This document shows, in pieces, positions 1 to 11,368 of a DNA stretch of 64,000 nucleotides. Every line of letters begins with the position of its first letter. The first letter of the stretch is position 1. The DNA is from Hyperoplus lanceolatus. Taxonomy: Eukaryota > Chordata > Actinopteri > Uranoscopiformes > Ammodytidae. The stretch lies in the NCBI GenBank assembly GCA_026929865.2, contig CM049397.1, positions 1,302,001-1,366,000 of the forward strand. The letters run 5' to 3'. The position numbers were made by a program, and so were the translations under genes. The notes beneath the pieces were generated by a model. That model ran no database searches and had not been told where the DNA came from. It saw only the letters and a program-made list of their open reading frames with translations.

Positions 1-699
1 ATATTTCTCTGTGACGGTGGGTGGTGGTTGCCTGTTTGTCAAAGGCCCACTAGCCTTGTCCATTTTGACATTCACATGGGAGCAGTAATGATCCTAAAAG
101 CTGCAATTAAGCTGACTGTTGCGTTCCGGGGAAGCTCCTGGTGCTGCACTGTGCTGCACCCATTATTCCCAGTGGGAATACTCCCTAAAGAATTGGCTTT
201 TCTCTCCTCTTCATGCTATTACCATGCGTTCACTTACTTCTATCTCTCTATTTATCCTACAAAAGCACAGCACATAGATTTTAATTTGAAAATCATTAAA
301 GATCATAAGTATGTTTTCAATCAACAAAATCAAGCATTTCAGCGGCGCTTGATTGTTATAGAGCAGCTGTTATTGTAGTAGTTCACCAAAACTGTTATAA
401 TCCTGCTAGTAATACTGACATGGCAGTAATATATACGTTCATTTTTTTAGGATTGATGTAACGTCTATTGAAGAAGAAATCCTCTGAAACACATCTACTA
501 TTTTATTTATTTATTTAGTTAGTGGTTCAGTTATCTTCTCATAAATTGTATGTCTGGACATAAAAGTCTTACTGCTGTTTAAAGGCTTTTTTCTACACAC
601 TTCAACGCTGAGTAATAATCTGAATATATTCTTACAAGCTAACATCAACTATTGACATACATTATAAGGTATTTAAAAAAGATAATGAAGCTTCTTTAC
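1..699. other. Non-coding, no recognised feature
   Basis: AT-rich sequence with no open frame that resembles a known protein and no repeat that I recognise. The open frame starting at base 28 has no recognisable domain, and its composition looks like random translation. Confidence 0.5.
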
Positions 700-703
700 T
701 TAA

Positions 704-1405
704 AGCCACTACGAGTAACTTTGTCCGTTGGCGGCCCCTTTGGACAAAAGCGGTAGTATTTTTACGACGCCCGCTGTCGTGAAGCTGTTTTCTAGCTCGT
801 GCTGGGCGTGCGAGATTCAAATGATCAGGAAGCAATATAGTGCATGTCTGTGTGTTGAAAGTGTGAGGGCACCGGACTCTTTTTGGCTCAGTGAGAGTGG
901 TTAGTGACACAGCATCAACTAATGCCAGTCAGTGCTACACACACCTGATGGCAATGAGTTGATGCAGTGTCACCTAACTACTCTCGCGGAGCTGAAAGAT
1001 TACGTGTCCTCACAGAAAGCAAGAGACGGCAGTTAGTATGGATCACGATGAGGTAATGTGTTTATGTTGTTGTAAATAATGACTATTTCAGATGCTGGTG
1101 AGGCAAAGTAAACTTTGTTTTAGTAGGCTACCGCTCATTCATTTAGGAGTAAACACTGCAGTGTTTGCTCCCGTGAAATTGTGTACACGTTGCTTGGCAA
1201 CGCCCTCCCGCCCTTCTACCACTCTCCCGTTGCTTTTCTTCATTGCATTTTCTTTTTTTTCTTTGATGGTTCAGCCCCGTTATCAGTCATTATGACGACA
1301 AATATCTGTCTCAAACAAGGCTCCCGCTCCCCTTCCCTCACCTGGAGGGATAGGCTTCTCAAATCGCATTGCTGCGCAACACTGAAATCTGCGACCAATC
1401 GTAGC
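704..1405 (-). mobile_element. TTAA-flanked short DNA transposon, copy 1 (one end lost)
   Basis: The left end begins directly after TTAA (700-703) with AGCCACTACGAGTAAC. The body is the inverse of the element at 15070-15818. Shared landmarks include the segment reading ggcggcccctttggacaaaa, the stretch around 'cactctcccgttgc', and 'cagccccgttatcag'. The matching far end is not found, and similarity fades near 1405, so this copy is truncated or diverged there. A TTAA target duplication is typical of the piggyBac superfamily, but the terminal bases are not the usual piggyBac CCY, so superfamily assignment is inference. No transposase is visible. Short open frames within it (662-910 reverse, 1181-1444 forward) are by-products of the repeat. 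Confidence 0.65.
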
Positions 1406-1735
1406 TGCTTTAATGTTAGATCACATTTCTTGAATTTCATTTAAATACTCAAACAAAAACTGTTTAAATTAACCAACAATAAGGTATCTTAAAGGCAGTG
1501 ATATCCATAAAACAAGCCATAATTCTATATTGTTGATTAGTTGTTAGCTTACATTTTTAGGCATCCTGGAATACACTGATAACCCCTTTTGCTGTTTCAT
1601 TTACACTCCAGCAAAGTTGTTTAACTTCTTCAAATTTCCACCAACAATAGATGGACAGCGCCTGCAGTGATCTCAATGAGAAAGTGATCAATTTATCAGA
1701 CATAACCAGCTACTCTCGGCTCAGCCTCTCATCAC
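1406..1735. other. Non-coding, no recognised feature
   Basis: Unremarkable AT-rich DNA between the TTAA element and the LINE fragment. Nothing could be identified. Confidence 0.4.
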
Positions 1736-1992
1736 ACACTTGTTATCCATCCATGCAGGGTTGTGTCGTGGGGGCAACAGCTCCAGCAGGGGACCCCAAA
1801 CTTCTCTTTCCCGGTCCACATTAACCAGCTCTGACTGGAGGATCCCAAGGTGTTCCCAGGCCAGTGTGGAGCTATAATCTCTACACCTAGTCCTGGGTCT
1901 TAGTGGTGCCTGGAACACCTCCCCAGGGAGGCGCCCAGGGGGCATCCTTGCCAGATGCCCCAACCACCTCAACTGGCTCCTTTCTACCAAAA
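1736..1992 (-). pseudogene. 3' end of a decayed non-LTR retrotransposon ORF2
   Basis: The reverse strand encodes RSQLRWLGHLARMPPGRLPGE, followed by RPRTRCRDY, REVWGPLLELLPPR and then the stop region. This is a familiar ending of fish LINE ORF2 proteins (LRWLGHVVRMPPGRLPGEVF type). Only about 85 codons remain, so it is a 5'-truncated insertion. The 3' side ends in a tatccatccatg run, consistent with a short-repeat LINE tail. No catalytic domain is present and no function is expected. The LINE clade is not certain from so short a piece. Confidence 0.7.
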
Positions 1993-4916
1993 GAGCAGCG
2001 GCTATACTCTGAGTTCATCACAAATGACTGATCTTCTCACCCTATCTCTATCACTTGTTCAATGTGTGACTACAGATTGATTAAGCTTTTGAGCAATGTC
2101 TGACCAAAACATATCTATGAAATATAACTGAATATAATATACATCTTATAACTCCTTGTCAATGAAGTGAGACAAAATTCATTTTCAAATGTCTTCAATA
2201 CCCCTCCAACAGAACCATTTAAAAACAATGTATTATCAAGAGCGAAACAGAGAAAAGAGATAGTGATTGATTGGTTATTGGCTGAGCTGATGGCTATAGT
2301 ATAGCTCAACAGTAATTACACATGTCAGCCTGAGCATAGCAGAAGCACAGTGTGTGAGAGGCCTCCACCGGGCAGGCAAACGAGATGTACAGTAAAACAG
2401 CAGGTGGGCAAGTCTATCAAAGCCTCTTGGCAAACACAGACAAAAAGGGGGAAAAATCATTTTAATTAGCTGAGTGAATGTGATTTGCTGAATGCGAGGG
2501 GAGCCAGCCTCTTTGCTCTGCACATTAAAATTGGTCTAATTTTCTTTGCAGAAAAAGTCCCATCTGAGCAGCCCTGGCCGCAGTCAATCATGTTAAAAGC
2601 TATGGTTGCTTAATTTGATTTACCAATATAAAATGCAAATGAGGTGATCAAGTGGAGTGGAAGCCAAGAGTAGGAGGCTCTTTTAAGCCATCAAGTTAAA
2701 TGGGAACAGACAGTGGACTGGCAATGTAAAGAATGTTTTAGCATATTCCTTTGATTAGTGCTACAAAAATTTAATTAGAATGGCTAATTACTTGACAAAT
2801 TGCTCCACATCAGGAAAAACTAAGACTATATTTTCAAAACACAACAGCACCCAAAAGCCTATGTCCCCTTCGCCCATATGTTACATTTACAGCCCAAACG
2901 GAGCCTTTCTCATATGTGAAAAGCCTAATTAAATAAATGGAAGATGGCACAACAGTCCCTTACAATAGTGAATGAGATAATGCCTGTAATTAGGCCCGCA
3001 CAAGCCTGGCCATATGCCTCTGTACAGCACTTAGGCAGGGTTCGGCTGTGGCTTCAAGAACAAATCAAATAACAGTGAGCAAGGAATGCTCTAGGGATTC
3101 AGGCTTCTTATGAGGAGCCACCTCACCAGTTATGCACCATTTGTTCCAATATGACAAGCACATACGAGCAACTGAAATATATTTCTACTAGTAAAACAGA
3201 AGTGAAGTTTGTACCAACAGCCATAGCTTTTTGTTAACAATTCCAACATGTTTGCAGAGTTATGTTATTCAGTAATTCAAAGCTATTTGACTGCAACATC
3301 AGATTGAAGCGTCTCCACTGACTAAAATAATAGCCTGTTGCCTGGAGACAGGTCTGCAAAACGACAGCGCACATACTGCAAAGCCACACTCAGTCTTATT
3401 ATGTCTGACATTTGGTGTTATCATCTGGTGTCATTGTCTTCCCTTCACCATTTCCACAGCCATCTAAAATGACAATCTGATCATTGGACTTGCACAGATC
3501 CTTGGTAATTAGAATAGCAACAAGACATGGACACGCCAATAGTAAGTAACAATGTATTAGGTTAATTCTGGGCAAGAATGTTTGAATCAAAGACAAACAG
3601 ATTTTAACACACCATAACTCCCTATTGTTCTGTTCACACACAAAAGATTGTCAGAAAGTCTGTGGTCACACGACTGCACCAGCTTAGCAATCACCTGGGT
3701 GAGCTCAGTTGTATTTTGTATGTTCGTTACTATGATACTATGATAGGAAGATGTGACACTCTCAATATCCCAACTACAATAATCATCAGATCAGATAGGA
3801 TGTGGAAAAGCAAGCAGTTTATCCACATATGTAAGGCACTTTATTTGGTAATCAACCTTAAAGTGGCCACCCTTGAATGGCTGGTTCTAATCACAGATCA
3901 GGAAGTGGTTCTGTCAACTGTGATGGATAGTTCCAACCAGGGTGCAATTTGTGAAAAAAAATTCCACATTTGCAGGAATATTTTATTCATGTTTTCTTTT
4001 ATTCAACTCATCAAATAGCCTGGCACCATATTTGATCTGCAATGGACACAGAGGGACTGTCATACACAACAAACACAGTGGAAGGTACAAATGCTTATTA
4101 TGGCCATTAAAGGTTAAAAACAAGCTCACTCTACATCCAATAAGAAAACATCCAATATGACATGGTCTAACCTCCCCTTACTTCAGCCAGTACACTGCTT
4201 GTTTATCATACTAAAACCAACTATGTTCTTAATGGCTTTGTTCTTAATATTGGAATTGCTTTGTCAGTCTAAAATGCTTAGGTCATGCAGGCTTTCATCA
4301 ATTGGATTATGAAATATTTGGAGTGCAAAGTTGACAGTTTGGTCCAAGGACCATGCAAGAGCTAATGGAGTGCCGACGATGCCAGGATCACTTGATAAAG
4401 GAATCTTCTGAAGTGCATGAATTTCTTCTGTAAGTTTCCTGGTTTATTATTGTTTAATTTTGAATATATGTCTTGTTTACACGTGTAAATGAAGACTGCT
4501 GAGGTAAAACAACCAGACCTCTGGGGACTAGAACTATGTATCGCTTACTTGAAAATACAGGAGATTTAAAAATCCTCCATCATGACCAGTGGAATGTTTG
4601 ACATGATAGAGGCACAGGGGGACAGGTTAGGGCTGATTCAATACATCACAAGTGATCACAGCTAAACATTGTGATTTCTCTGTGCTTTGAACAACATAAC
4701 TGTTGTTGGCTGGGAAAACAATCACACAGTTGACAGATGTTCCTATGTCATAATGACAACCTAAATGCTTTTAAATGAAGATGTGCCAGGGTTTTTGAAA
4801 TGATAAGTTTCAAGTATTTTATTTCAAACACAGAGCCATTATCCAAGCCCAGGGATTTACAGAACTTCCCTTCATTCATATCAACCTGGTGATGCTCTTG
4901 CACATGGTTGATGGTA
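1993..4916. other. Single-copy-looking non-coding DNA
   Basis: No exon, transposon end or RNA gene is recognisable here. The part from about 2300 to 3130 has the texture of conserved vertebrate non-coding DNA, and its motif cluster is listed separately. Open frames at 3662-4018, 3942-4160 and 2275-2523 show no domain and no splice context and are not called. Confidence 0.4.
2463..2992. promoter_or_regulatory. Cluster of TAATTA homeodomain cores and one octamer (candidate enhancer)
   Basis: Five exact TAATTA hexamers occur at 2463-2468, 2772-2777, 2785-2790, 2926-2931 and 2987-2992. A perfect POU-type octamer ATGCAAAT lies at 2633-2640. At roughly 60% A+T I would expect about half a TAATTA in 530 bases. 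TAATTA is the core bound by many antennapedia-class and LIM homeodomain proteins, and ATGCAAAT by Oct/POU factors (family knowledge). Enhancer function is inference. There is no adjacent gene in the window to assign it to. Confidence 0.35.
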
Positions 4917-5713
4917 AAGGCCGAATTCCACCGGCTGCCTGTCCGGTCCTTCTCCGCTCCAGCACGGCAGCAGAGCTGTCAGGTTTTTACTTTAGTCAGT
5001 GTGTGAGCGTGCGTGAGCGTCTCAAATCTCAAAACAGAGGCACATACAAGCGTGTCCACTGTTCATTTACTCGTTCGGATGGGAACAATAACCTTCCGTG
5101 CGTTTGTTGTTGTGTAAATACCAAATATATAGAATCATATTATCAAGCGTGATCGCCCATCGCTTTTACTTACCCCGGGAACTCCTCGGTCTCGCGACTC
5201 CAGCTGTTCAATGGAGCTTGCCGTGCCTACTTTGTAAACGGAGCCGGTGGGTGTTGACGGACGTGGGCGCACGGAGCAAAAGCATTGGACAACGCACGCG
5301 CAGCCAGTGGTATTCCGGGGTAACAGTGGCCCCCGGAATACCACTGGCTGCGCATCTTTTACCGATGCCGAACGAGTAAAAGAACAGTGGACATGCTAGT
5401 ATGTGTCTCTGTTTTGAGATGGTTACCTGCATTGAAAACAGTGTCTTATTTTGAACATTTTATAGTTTTTTCGGCGCCTGTGTTCTTGTCTATCTTAATG
5501 TGTTCTGTGCTAAATTGATGCGATGAGCTCAGGCATACGGCAGACATAGAAACAGTGCGTATTTCACCGGACAGCTGGAGCAGCAGCGGAGCAGAGAGAC
5601 GGTGCAGCGGATGTGGTGGACGCTCACACACTAATTAAGGTAAAGACCTGACAGCTCCGCTGCCGTGCTGGAGCGGAGAAGGACCGGACAGGCAGCCGGT
5701 GGAATTCGACCTT
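4917..5713. mobile_element. Fold-back DNA transposon with about 90-bp terminal inverted repeats
   Basis: The left arm starting AAGGCCGAATTCCACCGG (4917 to about 5010) is matched in inverse by the right arm ending ccggtggaattcgacctt (about 5621-5713). The arms agree through the GCTGCCTGTCCGGTCC and GAGCTGTCAGG blocks as far as AGTGTGTGAGCGT. The interior has no transposase frame and contains a long perfect hairpin (5298-5353). No clear target-site duplication is seen, so the superfamily cannot be fixed. It is best described as a non-autonomous, MITE-like element of about 800 bp. Confidence 0.8.
5298..5353. repeat. Perfect 23-bp stem hairpin inside the fold-back element
   Basis: Bases 5298-5320 are the exact reverse complement of 5331-5353, with a 10-base loop (taacagtggc). 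The stem contains cagccagtggtattccgggg. It is G+C-rich and unbroken, unlike the diverged outer repeats. Confidence 0.9.
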
Positions 5714-6265
5714 GACTGTGAACTGTGGAGCCACCCTGTGAATGTTTGCCTGTTTTGCTTTTGATGAAGTGGTTATCTAATGGTGTAATTGTTATTTTCA
5801 TCAAAGTAGACATCTGATAAAATATTATCTAGATAATGGAACAGCAGATATGCTTATTTATATGTTCTAAGTTGAAGTCTTCCTCACACCATCACAGCTT
5901 GTCACATATTACATAGAGAAAAATTATTAGGATGATAACTATCGTTTTACAATGATAGAATACTTTCTGACACTAGCAGAGATCAAATAAATACCTCTGG
6001 ACAATATGATGTTGTTACAAAGTCAGCCCCCCACAGACGGGTGCTGCCAACCTGTTCTTGTTGCTTTTCTTGTATAGTTTAATTATAAATATGTTAAATA
6101 ATAATGAATAAATCATATTAATATACGGTAGTTTTTTTTCTTGCAATGTTCCTCTAGTTTTAAAACTCATCTGAACCTGCCATATCTTTTTGGACCAAGA
6201 AAACAAATCTGATCAGGTGTGTTTAATTAAGTTTTAATTGAATATACTACGCTAAAAGGTTGTGA
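5714..6265. other. Non-coding, no recognised feature
   Basis: AT-rich stretch with no domain-bearing frame and no repeat ends that I can pair. Confidence 0.4.
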
Positions 6266-6830
6266 TCACACCCAATAGTCCGCTTCTTTGGGGATGGTTT
6301 GGTTTTCTGTCACAAAGACAAAACTCAAACGGACTATATTGTTAACAAAAGTCACGTGCACAGAAATGCCGTCAGACAGTTTTGTGAGTAAAAATGCAGT
6401 TCGCTGGCATTTTCTACCATCGCCTACATCACAGAGCATCAGTCGGTTATTTTCATGCTTAGTGTAGAGCACATATTGTAACATCCAGCATCTATTAATG
6501 TAATGCTACTTTCCTCTGTCAGCCCACTGCAGACTGTAGCGGGCGGAGCATGTGGGCGTATGCTCTGACAACATGCACTAAATAACTTAATAACACGTCC
6601 ATTTAATGAAAGACATTATGCAAAAGACGACGATTTTTACTACGCTTCCTGTGATAAGCGAGGATGGTATTCACATCAGAGATGATCCAGAGTTCACTTG
6701 CAAACGGCCCCAGACCACCTCTTTGTGTGGAGCAGAGTCCGGTTGTTTAGTTCACACCAGAGTCTGGAACTGTGTTCAAACCAACCCAAATGAACCACAC
6801 CAAGGGCTAGCAAGGAATAGTTCTATATTT
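6266..6830. mobile_element. Degenerate short DNA transposon remnant
   Basis: The left part carries caatagtccgcttctttggg and a ggtttggttttc block. The right part carries gagtccggttgtttag and caaaccaacccaaatgaacc. These paired motifs are familiar from non-autonomous fish DNA elements with TAGTCCGCTTT-type ends, but the ends are eroded. No target duplication was found. The open frame at 6606-6929 runs through it and has no recognisable protein domain. Confidence 0.35.
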
Positions 6831-8480
6831 TTTATTTTAAACTATTGGCCTCAGTCTCCGGATCAAGACAAGGTGACAGAAACCGTTCCTGTAACTGAGG
6901 TAGGCCTATTAATCTTAGATTTTGGTTAAGCTCATTATATGAATTTTGAATCCATTCTTATTATCATTTTGAGACAACATGATTCCTCAAATGAGCCCCC
7001 TGTATACATGCCCCATACCGTCTTAGAATAGACACCAATAATCGAATAATCAACAACAGAAATGAATAAACGGTTTAAATTTATTATATTTAGTTCTTGG
7101 TATTTTACTAGACTATGTTAAAGATTTCTTCAATTGTTAATAATAGTTCTATACACTATTATCTGCGTACATTTGGAATCAAAATGATTGTTTTTATGTT
7201 TAAAGTAAGTTTTAAGTACTAGACAACTGGATCCCTCCCCGCATATTTTATTCAAGCCCTTTTTGGGCATTTTGGGCCTTACGTTTAAACATTCCAAATA
7301 AAATGCAGTGCGTTTTAAAACACAGCAGGTATTGAAAAAGGTGTGGCTGATCCATAGACTGTACAAATGGCTGATAAAATCTTAACACGTTCGCCAAGAA
7401 GAAAAAAGGCAGACACAAGCGCAGCAGATGCATAATGTGTTGCCCGGGCGATAGTAGGGAGGACGCTTATCTTGTACTGTTGCTGATCGCTTTTTATTAC
7501 ATCGCAAACGATCGCAAATGGATTAAATTCAAACCAGGACATGAGACGTTCACTAACTGGATTTAAAAATGGTGGGTGAAGCGCTGTGAGCAGGTAACTC
7601 CACCAATCACAGACATCTTCAGCATTGTAGCCCCGCCCCAAAGGTTCCTGAACCTTTGTAAAGTCCTACCCCCAGAGCAGGATCTTTTTCTGGGGTAAGA
7701 AAGGTTCCAGGAACTACAGTTTAGACCCTGGTTCCTGCAGTGAAAACATGGCTTCAAGGAGGCGCCGGGTGCGTTTTATTTGTGAGATTAATTTGCACGT
7801 TATTAATAATTACCTAACGTAAACAGAGTCAAAACAAGCTTCCACATTACATTTTTTTGGAACAGAGTTCGATTTTTCTAGGGCAGTCAAAATTCACGTT
7901 CCAAATTATTCGTTTTTTTTGTGCCGTTTATTCGCGTCACACCCGGTGTGCAACTGCCTTTAATATCACTAAAACTGAGGTTTTCTTTTATTTTTTATTT
8001 AATTTTAAACATTTTTAGCTGTTAAGGTGCATATTCTTTTTCACTTGTTTCTTTGTATCTGTGTGGACATGTAAATGGGGTTGGTTAAATATGAGTTATT
8101 ACTTAAATTCACTTCACCTGTTCAACACGGTCGGAGCATTTGGTTTTGGGGTACAGAGGTAAATAATACAAAGCCAAAAACTTGAACAATTGATACACAT
8201 ACAAAGGTTTAAAGCAAAACCAACACAAATCAGCATTGAACAATAACAAACATACACCTGCGGGGACCAGGTTATCCAATCTGCAACTTCATTTGAACAA
8301 CTGAAGCCACAGTTCTGTGCTTTGTCACTGAAGTGCCTGTGTCAGCATGAGTCAGAGTGCACTGAGAGCCTGCTCTCCAAAGTAGATAGGAACCACTTAG
8401 TAGCTTTTAGGAGCCCTTCTTCCATAAATGCCCTGCCACACTAGTTTGTGCTGTCCCTGTTCATGTGCCTGTTTAGGGAT
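6831..8480. other. Non-coding with small repeat relics
   Basis: Mostly unassigned. Bases 7630-7740 contain self-complementary aggttcctgaaccttt and aaaggttccaggaac motifs of a short DNA element. Around 7878-7920 the phrase tctagggcagtcaaaattca resembles a worn hAT terminus. Neither has a paired end that I can support. No coding exon was seen. Confidence 0.3.
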
Positions 8481-9010
8481 TCAGATACAACACAAAGAGA
8501 ATATAGCAAGGCCTCTTATCTTCTGCTTGTCAACAGCTGGGTGACATGAGCTGTTAACTTTCTATTTAAAGGAACTGCCATGGGTGTTCTGGTCCAGAGG
8601 AGCCCTGGAAAACACAAGGGATTTTGTACTTTTCTTTGTTCTGCAGGGGTAAATCCTCTCTTCTTCTTTGCATCTGTCTTTTCAAGGGGAAGGCTGAGCT
8701 CAGCTTTCAAAGCAATCAAAGAGGGCCTATCTCCCATTCAGTAGCCAAACAGTGCTCAGACATGTATGCAAGAGATGACAGCTCTCCTCTATTTGCGGGT
8801 TGAGAACATTGTATTAATTGTGCCAAGGCCCTGTAAAAGCTAACAGATGCAGGCCTTTGCATACATTTAAACAGTATGCAGCGAATGACATGATGACATC
8901 TAAAATGACATTGGCATCTCGTTTCCCCGTCAACATATCCACCTTTGGGGGGGATGTTTGAGTAGGGATGCAATTGGACATAGGACAAGAAGACAAAATG
9001 GTGGCTTCTT
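8481..9010. promoter_or_regulatory. Candidate conserved non-coding block
   Basis: A non-repetitive stretch with balanced composition and no open reading frame of merit. It contains tttgcatac, a tgtattaattg homeodomain-like core and an aatgacatgatgacatct tandem-like motif. The texture resembles vertebrate conserved non-coding elements. Without an alignment this is only a suggestion. Confidence 0.2.
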
Positions 9011-9365
9011 CAGCGCTGTCTGGTCAATCATAACACTTTAAGAAAGGGACTGAGGGGACTAATCATCTCCATTTAAAAGTAGAGGAAAACTTTGTATGGA
9101 ACAGTTGGTGAGAAAAGAAACACCAGTTATGGAGACAGTGACGTGCATGTGAGCCAGTGAAAGCTGCCCTTAAGGAAGCTGGACATGTGTGACACCAAAG
9201 CCCATACCAGAGCATTGGAAAGAGCAGTGCTGTTAACTTCTTTAGTCTCCTCTCAGCCCACCAGGCATGAGATCACTATAAACAAATACACAGGTTACAG
9301 TGTGTGTGCTGTCCCCATGACTCCATAGCCTCATTCCAAAAGAAAATGTTAAGCATTCTTGTGTG

Positions 9366-9727
9366 GGTAACACTTTACAATAAAGGTACAATTGTTAACT
9401 GTTATTAAATGCTAAGATAATGCCTAACATTAGTTAAGCATTAACTAAGCATTACATAACTGTTAATAACTGCTAAGTTAATGCATTAGTTAGCTAAGCA
9501 TAGGTTATGCCTAATCAAGCAGTAACTAACTAAGGTAACAATTCACCATAAGGGTACATTGACTAAGCATTATTAACTGCTTGGTTAATGCTTAACCAAG
9601 CATTAGTTAACCCTTGATAACTAAGCATTATCAGTACAATAAGCATTCACTTCACATTAACTTGTTGGTAGCATTAACTGACATTAACTTAAAGTAAATG
9701 AATGTGCACTTATTGTAATCTGTTACC
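9366..9727. mobile_element. Short inverted-repeat element with GGTAACA termini
   Basis: The left end GGTAACACTTTACAATAAAG (9366) is matched by the inverse of the right end (…ttgtaatctgttacc, 9727). Both read GGTAACA..TTACAATAA. The interior consists largely of degenerate repeats of ttaactaagcatta and gcattagttaac. There is no coding capacity. This 'GGTAACACTTTACAATAAGGT' type is common in fish genomes. A second solo end occurs at 26500-26522. Confidence 0.75.
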
Positions 9728-10876
9728 ATGGTTGGAACACATGGGACAGAAGCAAAGTGTCAAGGCTTAAAGTTCTGTAGTTTCAATTCAACCTCCTTGC
9801 TGTGTTAAATGTTATTAACATTCTCAAATAACACAAATAAGTATTATATAAAAAACATTTTTGGTAAGAGGGTGGAGGGGTGAGAAAAAAAATATATACA
9901 AGGGCCAAAAATGTAGGTAAGACTAATAGAATTGATGGTGTAGCCTGCATTAATCACTTGTTAACTCGTTCAGTTCTATATATATACGTATATGTCTTTG
10001 CTCTCCATGTAGGAAACGCAATGATCAAGGCTGTGCACTGTGTGGAGGCTTCAATGAAATCCTGGCAACCTCACACATCTACATGAAAAGAGAGTAATAA
10101 AATCGTGTGACATTATACTTTCCCCACAAAACCCTTTGTCTGAAAGTGTTCAGGTTTGTTCAGATATTGAATAGATTCACAATATGTTGTTAGAACACAA
10201 TGAGACATGCTAGATAGTGCCAGAGCTAGCTGTATCCACTGTCTGTCAGCCATCGTATATACCTGAACAAGACATAGCCTCTGCTGCAAACTAAGCACAT
10301 TATGTTGCTCTCTGTAAGAACTGAAATTCCATTGTTATGTTTCAACACTCTCCCCACTTCTGTCTATTTCATTGATTTATGCAGACAATCTTCATCCACA
10401 AACCCAAACGACCTCTCACCAATGGAAATGAGTTTTATTATCAGTTGTACATATTCACTGTGTTGTACGCTCCTAGGTTAATAACCGTCATGTCTGTCGT
10501 TGTCCATATTTAATTTGCCTATTGCCAGCAATTTGACTTTTGAAATGGGAATATCTACATGTATTTGATGCCACAACTATTTCGGGTTAAAAGGATGACA
10601 AGTAAATTCAGAGAAGTCACAGAAAAACGGCACATCACCATGATTTTCCTCTACTTTCAATAATTTGTGGGGAACGCTCATGTAGATTTTCAAGTATTTT
10701 GTGTTATATGTATGCAGATAAGCTAATCCACAGCATGTAACTCAAACGCTATAGTTTGAATACAGCTTGTGCAGCGATTGGCATTTCTGTATTCTCCTGA
10801 CCATAGAGATTAACCACCCAGGTTTTGAAATGACAGCACACATTTGGCCCTTTGAATAATATGAACCAAATTAAGG
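9728..10876. other. Non-coding, no recognised feature
   Basis: Unique-looking DNA up to the Tc1-like element. The open frames at 9880-10086 and 10113-10298 show no domain and no conservation cue. Confidence 0.4.
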
Positions 10877-11368
10877 TGCATACGGAGAGTGTTCACAGCA
10901 ATTCACTTTTTCCACTTAAGTTATGTTACTGCCTGAAATAACTGAAAGGGAATTATTTTCCTCAAAATGCCACACATAATACCCCATCATGACAATTAAA
11001 AAAAAGTTAGTTTGAGATTTTTGCAAATGAATAAAAAATAAAAAACGAAAATATAATATGTACATAAGTATGCACAGCCTTTGCTCAATACTTTGTTGTG
11101 GCACCTTTGGCAGCAATAACAGCCTCATATATTTTGGGATATGAAGCCACAATTTTGGCACACCTATCTTTGGCCAGTTTCGCCCATTCCTCTTTACAGA
11201 ACCTCTCAAGCTCTATCAGGTTGGATGGGGAGCGTCGGTGCACAGCCATTTTCAGATCCCTCCAGAGATGTTCGATGGGATTCAAGTGTGGGCTCTGGCT
11301 GGGCCACTCTAGGACGTTCACAGAGTTGTCCTGAAGCCACTCCTTCCATATCTTGGCTGTGTGCTTAG

